Positions 15,380 to 25,800 of a stretch of 64,000 bases of DNA are shown here, one piece after another. Each line of letters begins with the position of its first letter. Position 1 is the stretch's first letter. The stretch lies in contig JAEXRM010000175.1 of the NCBI GenBank assembly GCA_023440865.1, positions 11,428-75,427 of the forward strand, given 5' to 3'. The stretch is from Bacillota bacterium. Lineage in GTDB: Bacteria; Bacillota; Clostridia; DSM-8532. The notes beneath the pieces were generated by a model that was given only the letters and a program-made list of their open reading frames with translations, was not told the origin of the DNA and searched no databases. The position numbers and the translations under genes were made by a program.

Positions 15380-17695
15380 TCAGCTGGGCAGCCCCGCCAG
15401 CAGCGGGCTCGGCGCGCCCAGGCTGTGGATGTCGAGGATGTGCATGGGCCGCGTCATGGCCACATACAGCAGCTTTGCGTCCATGAGGCTCTCGGAGTAG
15501 CGGGAAGCGCCCGCGTCCGAGATGATGGCCGCATCAAACTCGAGGCCCTTGGCAAGGTGCGCCGGCACAACCATCGCCCCGCCGCCGTACTCGCCCTCGG
15601 CGCCCGTGATCAGGCGCAGATCGGGCATCCGCTTGACCATGTGCCGGTGGATTTCCCGGCACTCTTCCCCGGTCTTGCCGATGACCGCCAGCAGCTTCAT
15701 CCCGCGGCCCTGCAGCTCGATGAGCCGGTCCGCCATGGTGTCCGCAAGCGCCTTCACGGCAAGCCCCTCCGGATGCACCTGCACCCGGACGCCCTCGCCG
15801 TGCCGGATGACCGGCTTGGCCTTCGGCACGCCCGGAATGGCCATGCGTTCGGACACAAGGTTCGCCGCGTCCATGATTTCCACCGTGGTGCGATAGCTCT
15901 GCTCGAGGGTCAGCAGCTCGCTGCGCCGGTCCGCAAACACACCCTCCCGGATTTCCTGCCAGTTCGACAGGCTCCGGTACGAGTGGATGCCCTGGCACAG
16001 GTCGCCGAGGATGGTGAACGAGCTGTCCGGCACGATGCGGCGGATGACGTCGAACTGGAACGCGGAAAAGTCCTGGGCCTCGTCGATGACGATGTGCCGC
16101 ACGGGGATCTTCTCGTCCATGCCGTGCACCCGGTACCGCAGGTGGATCAGCGGGGCCAGGTCCTCCAGCTCGATCTTCTTCTCGGCCAGGATCTTTTTCG
16201 ACCATTCCGCCACGAAGGCCTCGTCCCCGTCGGCGGCATGCGTGCCGAGCCAATCGACGAACCGGGTGTACCACTCGAACGCCTGCGGCTTGAGAATGCC
16301 GGCGAGGTGCTCGGAGATGGTGCGGTTGATGTCCTTCTGCAGAAACTGGTGCTTGCGGTCGCGCTCGTCGTAGGCGGCGATGATCAGCAGGCGCTTGTCG
16401 GTCTCCGAGCCGTCACCGGCCTTGATGCGCTCGACCTCGGTCTGGCAGTCGCGCTCCACCTTTGCCGCCAGCGCGTTCTTGCGGCGCTTCGCGGCATTGA
16501 CCATGTGCTTCTTGAGCTCCTCGAGCCGGTTTTTCACCGGCCAGCGGCGATACTCCACCGTAAAGAGCTTCACAAGCTCGTCGCGCGTCAGCAGCACCTC
16601 GCCGAGGATGGCGAAGTCGCGGTCGGGCAGCATGTCGCGCTCCATCTCGTCCATGAACCGGTCGAGCAGCGCCTTGTACCGGGTGGACGCCTTCAGGCGC
16701 GACGCCTCGGCCAGCCGGGTTGCCCATGCGGGATCACGGTTCTCGGCGATGAGCATGAGCTTCTCGTTGGGGTCGCGCACCTTGAACCGCTTGCCGATGA
16801 GGTCCATCGCGAAGTCCTCGAACGTGGTCTGGCGCACACGGTCGACGCCAAGCTCCGGCAGGGTTTCGGAGATGTAGTTGAGGAACAGCGTGTTCGGCGC
16901 GATGATCATGAACGCCTCGGGCTTGAAGGTCTTCTCGTGCGTGTAGACCAGATAGGCGATGCGGTGCAGCGCGATGGTGGTCTTGCCCGAGCCGGCCGCG
17001 CCCTGCACGATCAGCGGCGTCCACATGTCGGCGCGGATGATGCGGTTCTGCTCGGCCTGGATGGTCGAAACGATGTCCTTGAGGCGGTTGTCGGCGTTCG
17101 CGCCGAGGTACGACTGCAGAAACGTGTCATTGGTCGTGATGTCGATGTCGAAAACGTCCTTGAGCTCGGCGTTCTCGATGGTGTACTGGCGCTTGAGCGA
17201 CATCGTGCCCTTGACGTCGCCGCGCGGGGCCAGGTAGTGCGCCGCGCCGAGCCGCTCCTCATAGTAGAGGGAGGCCACCGGGGCGCGCCAGTCGATGATG
17301 ACCGGCTTCATGTCGTCCTCGCGGATGAGGACCATCTTGCCGATGTAGTAGGGCTCGGTGCGGTCCGATCCCTCCTCGGTGAAGTCGACGCGGGCGAAGT
17401 ACGGCTTGCGGGCGGCCTCCGCGAGGTTGCGAAGCCGCAGCTCGAGCGAGCCCTGGATGAGCAGGTTCACCGACAGGTCGACATAGTCGATCGAGGAATC
17501 GGGGTCGCCGGTTTCCTTCAGGCGCCGCACCTCGCTGTCGATGCTCTCCTTCGTGGTGCGGGAATCGACAAGGGACTTCTGGACCAGGCCGAGGGTGTAC
17601 TGCATGTGGGCGAGCTCGGGCTCCCACTCGGGGTGACGGGGGCGGGGCGGGAGTTCGTCGGGAACGGAGACGCCATTCGATGCGGGTTCAAGCAT
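15380..17695 (-). CDS. HelD/UvrD-like RNA polymerase-recycling ATPase
   Basis: 771 residues. Superfamily 1 helicase fold with the Walker A motif GAAGSGKTTIALHRIAYLVYT, a DEAQDFS Walker B (HIVIDEAQDFSAFQFD), the LTLEQSYRTTVEIMDAAN motif and KGLEFDAAIISD. It ends LLYVAMTRPMHILDIHSLG. The long coiled N-terminal region (EWEPELAHMQYTLGLVQKSL) and the insertion after Walker A match HelD proteins, which pull stalled RNA polymerase off DNA, rather than UvrD/PcrA. The ATG at 17695 has AGGAGG 5 bases upstream. A promoter lies at 17922-17950. The lipoprotein gene follows after 50 bases but has its own promoter. Confidence 0.85.
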   Translation of the reverse strand: MLEPASNGVSVPDELPPRPRHPEWEPELAHMQYTLGLVQKSLVDSRTTKESIDSEVRRLKETGDPDSSIDYVDLSVNLLIQGSLELRLRNLAEAARKPYFARVDFTEEGSDRTEPYYIGKMVLIREDDMKPVIIDWRAPVASLYYEERLGAAHYLAPRGDVKGTMSLKRQYTIENAELKDVFDIDITTNDTFLQSYLGANADNRLKDIVSTIQAEQNRIIRADMWTPLIVQGAAGSGKTTIALHRIAYLVYTHEKTFKPEAFMIIAPNTLFLNYISETLPELGVDRVRQTTFEDFAMDLIGKRFKVRDPNEKLMLIAENRDPAWATRLAEASRLKASTRYKALLDRFMDEMERDMLPDRDFAILGEVLLTRDELVKLFTVEYRRWPVKNRLEELKKHMVNAAKRRKNALAAKVERDCQTEVERIKAGDGSETDKRLLIIAAYDERDRKHQFLQKDINRTISEHLAGILKPQAFEWYTRFVDWLGTHAADGDEAFVAEWSKKILAEKKIELEDLAPLIHLRYRVHGMDEKIPVRHIVIDEAQDFSAFQFDVIRRIVPDSSFTILGDLCQGIHSYRSLSNWQEIREGVFADRRSELLTLEQSYRTTVEIMDAANLVSERMAIPGVPKAKPVIRHGEGVRVQVHPEGLAVKALADTMADRLIELQGRGMKLLAVIGKTGEECREIHRHMVKRMPDLRLITGAEGEYGGGAMVVPAHLAKGLEFDAAIISDAGASRYSESLMDAKLLYVAMTRPMHILDIHSLGAPSPLLAGLPS

Positions 17696-18085
17696 GTTTC
17701 CTCCTGGGGCGGGGCGCATCCGGTGACGGGCTTTGGTATCCCCGAACGGCCGAACGGCCGCATCCGCCGTGGTCCCGGGGGGTCCGGAAACCATGGTGAT
17801 TGCGGCACAAGCGTCGTCGGGCATTCCACACAACCTGGCTCCGTTTCGCATGCAGGTGTGGAGGCACGGGTCCCATCCGAGCGCGGTGGAACAGAGGAAT
17901 CGGATGGGATGGTGAAATCATACTCTACTGCAGATGGGGCGGACTGTCAACGGATGGGTCGGTTTGTCGGGAAAATGTCATCATGGCGTCATGATTCGCC
18001 CATATTTTCCAGCATCACGCAATACAATGCGAATCCTCGCACGTACCATGAAAACACAGCACACATGGCGCACACAGGAGGCCTC
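17696..18085. promoter_or_regulatory. Divergent 390-bp region; helicase promoter
   Basis: On the minus strand TTGACA (17945-17950), a 17-bp spacer and TAGAGT (17922-17927) make a good sigma-A promoter for the helicase gene, giving a leader of about 220 bases. On the plus strand TACAAT near 18022 is a possible -10 for the EFR1 gene, without a clear -35. No RNA gene is seen in the leader. Confidence 0.55.
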
Positions 18086-18970
18086 ATGATGGAGGAAACA
18101 GGCTCACGCATCACTTTGGTCTGGTTCAGCGGCACGGGCGGCACCGAGCGCATCGGGCGGCGGTTGGCCGAACATCTTGCGGGAACCGGGAACACCGTGC
18201 AAACCATTCGCCTCAGGACCGGAGAGCCCGCCGGCTGCGACCCCCACGACCGGCTCGTCGTACTGTTTGCCGTCCATGCGATGAACGCGCCCGAACCCGT
18301 GTATGCATGGCTGGATGCACTCCCCCCCTCGCCGGGCACGAAGGCCGCCGTGCTGTCCGTCTCGGGAGGCGGCGAGGTGTCCCCGAACACGGCCTGCCGC
18401 CTGGGCTGCATCCGCCGTCTGGAGCGTAAAGGCTACCGGGTGGATTATGACGACATGCTGGTCATGCCGTCCAATTGGATCGTGGCGACCAAGGAACCGC
18501 TGGCACGCATGCTGCTTGACGTCATGCCGCGGCGACTGGCCCGCATCGCGGCCGACTGGCGTGCCGGCATTGTCAAGCGCCGGACGCCGGGCGGGCTCGA
18601 CCGCGTCCTGTCGCGTCTGGGCCTGGGGGAGCAGCGCATGGCGCACCGGTTCGGCCGCCGCATCCGCGTTGCGGACAGCTGCACGGGCTGCGGCCGGTGC
18701 GCGGCCCTCTGTCCCCGCGGCAACATCCGCATGGCGGATGGGAAGCCGGTCTTTGCCGACCAGTGCGTCCTGTGTCTGGCCTGCCTCTATGGCTGTCCAC
18801 AGCAGGCATTGCAGCCGGGGACGATGAAGTGGATCCTGGTGCCGGGCGGTTACGATCTGGCGACACTTGAACGCAAGGGGCCGCCGGAGGATCCGGTGGA
18901 CGTGGCGGCACTCACGCAGGGTTATCTGTGGAGCGGCATCCGCAAGTACCTGCTCGAGGAGGATGCGTGA
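18086..18970 (+). CDS. EFR1-family flavodoxin-ferredoxin protein
   Basis: 294 residues. The N-terminal flavodoxin-like part begins ITLVWFSGTGGTERIGRRLAEHL, the phosphate-binding loop for FMN. The C-terminal part has two 4Fe-4S motifs, CTGCGRCAALCPRG and CVLCLACLYGCPQ. Such EFR1 proteins carry electrons in anaerobic bacteria; the partner is unknown. The start is the first of two ATGs behind AGGAGG (18076-18081). The 3' end overlaps the convergent acetyltransferase gene by 59 bases. Confidence 0.88.
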   Translation: MMEETGSRITLVWFSGTGGTERIGRRLAEHLAGTGNTVQTIRLRTGEPAGCDPHDRLVVLFAVHAMNAPEPVYAWLDALPPSPGTKAAVLSVSGGGEVSPNTACRLGCIRRLERKGYRVDYDDMLVMPSNWIVATKEPLARMLLDVMPRRLARIAADWRAGIVKRRTPGGLDRVLSRLGLGEQRMAHRFGRRIRVADSCTGCGRCAALCPRGNIRMADGKPVFADQCVLCLACLYGCPQQALQPGTMKWILVPGGYDLATLERKGPPEDPVDVAALTQGYLWSGIRKYLLEEDA

Positions 18971-19982
18971 CACCGGTTCCTGCGGGGGAAGCGTTTCCCC
19001 ATGAACCCTCCAGCGCCTTTTCATACCAGCTCGACAGCACCCGCTCCACGACGAATCCCTCCTGCAGGTACAGGGACACGGCTGGTCGATTGACGTCCAT
19101 GACGGTCAGGGTGATCGGATCCGCGCCCAATCCGCGCAACGTCCGCACCGCATGCCGCAGCGCCGCACGGCCGAAGCCCCGGCCCTGCGCGTCCGGATGG
19201 ACGGCGACGCCGTCGATGACGCCCGAACCATCCCCCTCCAGCAGCAATGTCAGCGTCGCCACCGGCACACCATCCGAACAGCCCAGGGACAACAGCTCCG
19301 GATGCGCGCCGCATGCGGCCATCATGTCCCGAACGGCGGCAGGGTCGAGCACGCCGCCATTGGGGGAGTGGAGGAAGGCGGCATTGGCGACCCGGCGATA
19401 CGTTTCGGCGTTCTCCACAGTGACGGGGCTCCATGCAAGCGCCGGTTCACAACCCGCCTCCGCTTCGGGGGCATCCGTCCCCGCCCGCGTGTCCGGGTCA
19501 GGTTGATCCTCGCTGATCCCGGTCCGCATACCCGGCTCCGGCCCGTCAGCATTCGCCCCAAGACGCATTTCCAGCAGCCGATATGAGAACGTGAATTCCC
19601 TGCCCTCCGCCCATTCGGGCAATCCCGGCACAAACGCATTCGCGCCCAGCTTGAGACGGCATGGCGCCCACCTGAGCAGGACCGGCTCCGCTCCACGCAG
19701 CAGCTCGTCCAGCTCGCCAAACGCGCCGGAGGCCAGGCAGATGCCGGTCAGATAGACCTCGCCCTTGGCATCGCGGGCTTCCGTCACGGCGCCCAGCGTG
19801 GCGACCGGTTCCTCGCCGCGCCAGAACGACCAGTGCGTCGTGCCGTTCGTGAACGCATTGCCGCCGTACAGCCTTTCCATGTCGGCCACACCGCCGGGCA
19901 GCAGGGGGTTTCCGGAAGCTTTCAGCAGGAGATGGAGCCGGGTTTTCATGTCGGCATCCAGTTCATCATATGTCCGTATCAT
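18912..19982 (-). CDS. GNAT-family N-acetyltransferase, two-domain
   Basis: About 356 residues. The C-terminal half has the GNAT acetyl-CoA site (VIDGVAVHPDAQGRGFGRAALRHAVRTL) and the ending VNRPAVSLYLQEGFVVE. The N-terminal half looks like a degenerate second GNAT or accessory domain, joined by an acidic/Pro linker (EPGMRTGISEDQPDPDTRAG). GGAGGAAAC precedes the ATG at 19982. It starts 27 bases after the upstream acetyltransferase gene and is probably co-transcribed with it. The substrate is unknown. Its last 19 codons overlap the convergent EFR1 gene. Confidence 0.8.
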   Translation of the reverse strand: MIRTYDELDADMKTRLHLLLKASGNPLLPGGVADMERLYGGNAFTNGTTHWSFWRGEEPVATLGAVTEARDAKGEVYLTGICLASGAFGELDELLRGAEPVLLRWAPCRLKLGANAFVPGLPEWAEGREFTFSYRLLEMRLGANADGPEPGMRTGISEDQPDPDTRAGTDAPEAEAGCEPALAWSPVTVENAETYRRVANAAFLHSPNGGVLDPAAVRDMMAACGAHPELLSLGCSDGVPVATLTLLLEGDGSGVIDGVAVHPDAQGRGFGRAALRHAVRTLRGLGADPITLTVMDVNRPAVSLYLQEGFVVERVLSSWYEKALEGSWGNASPAGTGVTHPPRAGTCGCRSTDNPA

Positions 19983-20009
19983 GTTTCCTCCGCAATGCAT
20001 GGCGCCGTG

Positions 20010-20612
20010 TCAGAGATACCGGCGCCAGACCTCGACGTCCGGCAGGGTCAGCACCCGCCGGAACCCAGCCTTTTCGTACATCGCCGCCGGCCCGTGGTAA
20101 TGGGTCGCGCAGCTCGTCGCGTGACGGAAGGGATAGGCCTCCACATAGGCAAAGCCTTCTGCCGCCGCATCCGCGACCACCCGGTCGAGCAGCGCGGAGG
20201 CGATGCCCCTGCCCCTGTGCTGCGGGTGGACCATGAAGCAGACGACCGCCTTGCCATGTCCGATGGGCCCGGAATCCGGGTCGGCCGGATCGTGCCGCGT
20301 ACCCGCCTCGACAAAGCCGGACTCGGCGCACAGGCGGGGGAAGCCCAGCCGCTCGCCGGCATGCACCCAGCCGACGGGCTTGCCGTCCGCATAAGCCAGC
20401 AGCCCTGTCATGCGCCCCGACGAGATGTTGGCGATGGCGGCTTCCCGGTTCTGTTCCTTCGTCATGGCGAACCAGGTCGGGTCATCGGCCTCAAAGTAAT
20501 AGCCGCAGTAGCAGCCCGACCAGTCGGGATTGTCGCTGAACGCCTCGGCGTCGAAGAAGGCCAGCCAGTCACCCAGATTCCCGGTCGAAACCGGACAAAT
20601 CGACAATTCCAT
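20010..20612 (-). CDS. GNAT-family N-acetyltransferase
   Basis: About 200 residues. The acetyl-CoA-binding motif is CFMVHPQHRGRGIASALLDRVVADAAAEGF, followed by YHGPAAMYEKAGFRRV. The N-terminal WSGCYCGYYFEADDPTWF and REAAIANISSGRMTGLLAYADGKPVGWVHAGER belong to the small Cys-rich GNAT group common in Bacillota. GGAGGATTGC precedes the ATG at 20612. The first gene of a two-gene unit with the next GNAT. The substrate is unknown. Confidence 0.85.
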   Translation of the reverse strand: MELSICPVSTGNLGDWLAFFDAEAFSDNPDWSGCYCGYYFEADDPTWFAMTKEQNREAAIANISSGRMTGLLAYADGKPVGWVHAGERLGFPRLCAESGFVEAGTRHDPADPDSGPIGHGKAVVCFMVHPQHRGRGIASALLDRVVADAAAEGFAYVEAYPFRHATSCATHYHGPAAMYEKAGFRRVLTLPDVEVWRRYL

Positions 20613-20914
20613 GCAATCCTCCACTGCCCGCAGGCTTTCCGGGTGCGCGCCGACCGGCCCTCCTTGCGGTAGGAACCGGCGGCTGTTCCATGATGCCCCG
20701 CTCATCCCTTCCAGTATACGCCAGTCCGCGGAAGCGGCCAACGGGTCACATCGCCGTGTTGTTACACGGCCAGTTGTTGGTAATACCTGTATGCACCCTT
20801 GTTCCGAAACCCGCCGCAGCGGGTCCATGGAGGCCACCCATCCGCGCGCAACGCAAAGGCAACAGCGGCAAAGACCCGCATAAAACGCCCGTTCCGCCTC
20901 TCTCAAAACGGGGC
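20613..20914. other. 302-bp divergent spacer
   Basis: It separates the acetyltransferase pair from the diguanylate cyclase gene. In-frame coding extends into it from the cyclase, so part of it could be N-terminal coding sequence. I see no strong promoter hexamers or repeats. Confidence 0.4.
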
Positions 20915-22723
20915 TTGATCGTCCGCCGGCTTTTTTTGCTGGTTCTCGCACTGCTGTTGGCATGGCAGTCCTTCAACGCCTGGAGCCAATACCGGCAAAC
21001 GGTCTCGGACGCATATCGCGCGTTGGAGATCAGTACCCGCCAGCGGGCCACCCGCCTGTCCGCCATGATGCAGCGCACCACCCAGCTGATGGAGCGCATC
21101 ATCGAGGAGGAACACGTCCGCGTCATGGACAGCGCACGCCTGCAGGAGTACCTGCTGGGCATGCCGGAACTCAGGACGCTGTTTATCCTCTCGGCGGACG
21201 GGATCATCCGTGCCGGCTCGAAGCCGGCACTGCTCGGCGGCGATGCCTCGGACCGCGAATACTACAGCTATCACAACAACGATCCCGCCGATGGAAGACT
21301 GCACGTCTCCCGCCCGTTTGAAACGAGAACCGACCGCGTCCAGGTCGTCACCCTCTCGCTGCCGATCCTGGCGGCTGACGGCACACTGCAGGGCGTCGTT
21401 GTCGCCACCCCGGACCCGGACCTGTACCTCGACATCCTGCAGATCACCGAATCGGAACAGGGTCAGCGATCCATCCTCATCCATGCGTTCGGCGACATCA
21501 TCGGCACCGCTCCGAAGGTGTATGAAACGTACATCGGCGACAGCATGCTGGGTGGCGCGGGCTTCAAGGCGCACCTGGCCTCCGGCGAGGCCATGACCCA
21601 TCAGATGTACACCTCGAGCATCACCGGCGAGCGGATGATCGCCGTCTATCTGGATATCGGCGACACGGACCTGATCGCCGCCTCCATCCTGACATGCGAC
21701 ACGCTCCTGCAGACCTGGCTGACCTCCCAGTTCAGGTCCATGCCACTCGTGCTGGCCATCCTGCTGCTGGTCGCCGCACTCGCACTCCTTGCCACATGGC
21801 AGGTGCGAAAAATCGAGGCCGCCAACCGGTTCAGCCTTGGGCTGATCGAAACGGCGAACGACATCATCATCGGACTGGACTGCGGCGGCGTCATCCGGCT
21901 GTTCAACGGATTCGCGGAGACATGTACGGGATACGCCCGGGCCGACGTGCTGGGGCAACCCGTGGACTGCCTGCTGACGACGGAAACGGATGGCTCATCC
22001 CTGCTTGAATCCTTCCTTGCCATGCAATCCGGAGATACCGTCCAGACCGGCCACGAAAGCCACCTGAAGACGCGTGACGGGCGTACGCTGGCCGTCAACT
22101 GGCGGGCGACAACCGTACAGGAGAATTTTCTGGGCATCGCGGTCGTCGCCTTCGGCCGCGACATCTCCGACCTGCGCGCCAAGGAGGCCGACCTGATCCG
22201 GCTGGCCACAACGGACGCGTTGACCGGACTGTGCAACCGGCGCTTCTTCCTGCAGCAGGCGGAGCACGAACTCGCGCGCGCCCGGCGCAACCACGGCTCG
22301 GCACTCGCACTCGTCATGCTCGACCTCGACCTGTTCAAGGATGTCAACGACACCTGGGGCCACCTGCAGGGAGATCGCGTCCTGCAGGCGCTGGCACGGG
22401 TGCTGGTCGACACGGCGAGAAAAACCGACATCACCGGCCGGCTTGGCGGTGAGGAGTTCGCCCTGCTGTTGCCTGAAACCGATGCGGACCATGCGCGCGT
22501 CATGGCGGAGCGCCTCAGGCTCCATGTCGCGGATGCGTTGTCTACCGTGGAGGGCATACCGGTGCGGCTGACGGCGAGTCTGGGGGTCACGCTCCTCCAT
22601 GCGGAGGACGAACGGCCGGAGGATCTGCTGGCCCGCGCGGACAAGGCCCTCTATCGCGCCAAGCGCGAGGGGAGGAACTGCGTGCGTTTCCAGAACGGGG
22701 AAACACCCTCCGACATGGACTGA
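20915..22723 (+). CDS. Membrane diguanylate cyclase: Cache-PAS-GGDEF
   Basis: About 602 residues from the chosen TTG. A membrane helix (LFLLVLALLLAWQSF) is followed by an extracytoplasmic Cache-like domain with REYYSYHNNDPADGRLHVS, a second helix (MPLVLAILLLVAALALLATW), a PAS domain and a GGDEF domain. The catalytic motif is intact (GRLGGEEFALLLPE), and an inhibitory RxxD site (RKTD) lies five residues before it. It should make cyclic di-GMP from GTP in response to an extracellular ligand. The start is uncertain: the frame is open to an ATG at 20690, and no strong ribosome binding site precedes either choice. Confidence 0.85.
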   Translation: MIVRRLFLLVLALLLAWQSFNAWSQYRQTVSDAYRALEISTRQRATRLSAMMQRTTQLMERIIEEEHVRVMDSARLQEYLLGMPELRTLFILSADGIIRAGSKPALLGGDASDREYYSYHNNDPADGRLHVSRPFETRTDRVQVVTLSLPILAADGTLQGVVVATPDPDLYLDILQITESEQGQRSILIHAFGDIIGTAPKVYETYIGDSMLGGAGFKAHLASGEAMTHQMYTSSITGERMIAVYLDIGDTDLIAASILTCDTLLQTWLTSQFRSMPLVLAILLLVAALALLATWQVRKIEAANRFSLGLIETANDIIIGLDCGGVIRLFNGFAETCTGYARADVLGQPVDCLLTTETDGSSLLESFLAMQSGDTVQTGHESHLKTRDGRTLAVNWRATTVQENFLGIAVVAFGRDISDLRAKEADLIRLATTDALTGLCNRRFFLQQAEHELARARRNHGSALALVMLDLDLFKDVNDTWGHLQGDRVLQALARVLVDTARKTDITGRLGGEEFALLLPETDADHARVMAERLRLHVADALSTVEGIPVRLTASLGVTLLHAEDERPEDLLARADKALYRAKREGRNCVRFQNGETPSDMD

Positions 22724-22865
22724 CAGCCTTGCCTCAAATTGCGGATCAACCTTCGCGATTCAGTTCACCCATATGCACGCAATGCCCTGCCCGCCCATCA
22801 AATACGCGCGGGCAGGACCTCGTGCAAACAGGTCGAAGGCAGGCCGCATCAACACCTTTCCGGTA

Positions 22866-25800
22866 TCATCCGCATTTCGAGTACCCGCAGTTCCGGCAGA
22901 TCTTGCAGCCGCCCTCGTGCTCCATGACCTCGCCGCATTCGGGACAGTCATGCTCGCCCGCGTGATGGCGTCCGCTGTCCTCCACCACCAGTACCCGTGC
23001 CGCGGAGGCGGTGCGGGCGGGAATGGTGCGTGCGGACCGGACGGCGCCCTGTGCGGCGGCTGTCGGTTTCTCAACCGGATCCCGCACTTCAACGGCCTCT
23101 TCGCGCATCCCATTGGCGGAGGGCCGGATGTACCGGGGTACCGCCGGTGCCTCCTGCGCCTGGTGCACCGACCCGTTGCCGTTGCGGTGCGCGCTGACCT
23201 TCTCGATGAGCCGCCCGATGGCATCCGGGCACGACAGCACCTTCAGGCCCTTCTGCCGGATGGTCGACGGGCAGCGGATGCCCTTGAGCTGCTCGATGAT
23301 CGCCTTTTCGTCCACACCGGAACGCAGTGCGATGGAGATGAGCCGGGCCGTCGCCTCGGACTGGGACGGGCAGCCGCCCGCACGTCCGGTGTTCGTGAAG
23401 ACCTCGCAGATGCCGTTCTCATCGTAGTTGACGGTGATGTAGAGATTGCCGCAGCCGATCTTGACCTTCTCGGTGAAGCCGGTCGTCAGCTCCGGGCGCG
23501 GGCGCGGCGCGATGTGGCCGTAATCGGGGACTTCCTGGTACCCGACAGGCACCGCCGTTTCCCCGGCGCGCACCGTGGAAACCAGCTCGACCTCACGCGC
23601 CGCCTCGGCGGCCTTCTCGGCTGCCTTGCGGGCCGCCTCGTCGCTGCCCGGCGAAACCGAGGATGTCGTGGCCGTTCCGGACGCACCGGTTCCCGGCGCG
23701 CCATCCGCCGCCTTTTCCTCCTTCACCTTGCCGATGTTGAGGACCTGCAGCCCGCGGGACCCGTCGCGGTAGATCGTGACGCCCTTGCAGCCGGTCTTGT
23801 ACGCGTGCATGAAGACCTCGCGCACATCGTGCTCGGTCGCGTCATGGGAAAGGTTCACGGTCTTGGAGACCGCATTGTCGGTGAATTCCTGGAACGCGGC
23901 CTGCATGCGGACATGCCATTCCGGCGAGATGTCGTGGGCCGTGACATAGACGCGCCGGATCTCCTCGGGCACATCCTCCATGCCGTGCAGCGTGCCGTGC
24001 TCCACGACGCGCTTCATCAGGTCGGTGGAGTAGAAGCCGCCGTCCTCGGCCGCCTTGCGGAAGTACGGATTGGTCTCGAACAGCTCGGTGCGGTCCATGA
24101 CGTTCTTGATGTAGGCGATGGCGAACAGGGGCTCCACGCCGCCGGAAGCCCCGGCGAGCATCGACAGGGTGCCCGTGGGCGCGATCGTGGTCGTGGTGGC
24201 GTTGCGCAGCCGGATGCCCTGCTGCTTGTAGACGCTGTCGTTCCAATACGGGAACACGCCCCACTTCTCCGCCAGCTCGCGGCTCGCGGCGTGCGACTCG
24301 TTCTGAATGTGCCCCATGACCTTGCGGGCCAGCGCCTCGGCCTCCTCGGAATCGTACGGGATGCCCAGCTGCAGCAGCATGTCCGCCCAGCCCATGACGC
24401 CCAGGCCGATCTTGCGCGTGCCGCGGGTCATCTTGTCGATCTCCGGCAGCGGGTACTGGTTGACGTCGATGACATTGTCGAGGAAATGCACGGCCTGCTT
24501 CACGATGCGCGTCAGGCGCGGATAGTCGACGCCCGCCCGCTTGGCGGTGCGCTTGACCAGGAGGCCCAGGTTGATGGAACCAAGGTTGCACGCCTCGTAC
24601 GGCAGCAGGGGCTGCTCGCCGCAGTTGTGCACCACCAGCCCGTTCGCGTCGAAGGCGTTCACACCGGGCACCTGCACGTCAAAGACGTCCTCGCGGCCAT
24701 CCGGGGTCACGGAAACGACGGTCGTGACAAAGCGTTCGCGGTTCAGGCGGCGGCGATAGCCTTCCAGCAACGATGTCAGGTGCGCCTGCTTGCCGGCGGA
24801 GGCAAATCCGACACGTTCGGCGAAGACAGCCAGGTTGTCGCCGGTGATGACGAGTTCGTGGCCTGCCGTGGTCTCGTAGCATGCGGTTCCGCCCTTTCTA
24901 TCCTGCAAATACGCGCAGCGTTTTGCAGGACTGCCTGTTGCATTCCGGGAGATGCATACCTGCGCATCAGGCATTTCTTTCGTCTCCGCAGGCTTGCGGT
25001 CGGCATAAACCGTCGAAACGATGCCCAGACGGGCCAGCATCCGCTGTGCGGCCAGCAGGGTGCCCATGTCGTGCTGCCACAGGCGGATCGACACGCCGTG
25101 TGCCTGCGAATCGGCGACCGTGCCGTCGGTGTCGAACAGACCGCGCAGGAATCCGGCATGGAAGGCGGATCCCGTTTTCTCGATCTCGGGTGTTGCCTGT
25201 TTGTCGCCCGGCGTCATGCCGTAGGAAGCGGCCAGATCACGCAAAGCGGCCATGCGAAGACGCGTCTCCCCGCGCCCGGCCACGGTGGACTGGAACCCGC
25301 GGAAACCGGCACGGTGCGGCAGCGTGCGGGCGGCTTCCCCGGCCGCCATGCGCAGCGATTCCGCGTTCTCGTCGGCACCCCACACGGACAAAACGCCGCC
25401 CTCGGCCTTCAACGTTCCATCCCCCAACAGCATGCCCAACAGGAAGCCCTCTTCCGCTGTGCCCGACCCATTCCAGGACAGGCCGCGGTTCTCGCTGACG
25501 ACGATCCGATCCCCGGGACGAAGGGTTCCGGCGGGTGTCCACGCCTCCTGGTGGCTGAAGCGGTCCATGGAAGGCACCGTCCGCACCAGATGGTCGGCTG
25601 TGAGACGCAGTGTTTGGCCGCGGTCCGTCACAACCTTGAGCACGTCCTTGGTGCCGGTCTTGAAGAAACCTTCCGGTGCGGTGCGGTTGTAACCGCCATG
25701 CAGCGCAAGCTCGCACGGCAATCCCAGCAGGTCGCGCACCTGCCGCGGCCCATTGGCGGTCAGAACCCAGGTGTCGCCGGTCACGCACGGGTTCGTGGAC

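Noticed and set aside
15011..18970. Very long plus-strand frame (over 1300 codons)
   Set aside because: It runs antisense to the lipoprotein and helicase genes; only its last 294 codons (EFR1 gene) have a ribosome binding site and recognisable domains. High GC opens such frames.
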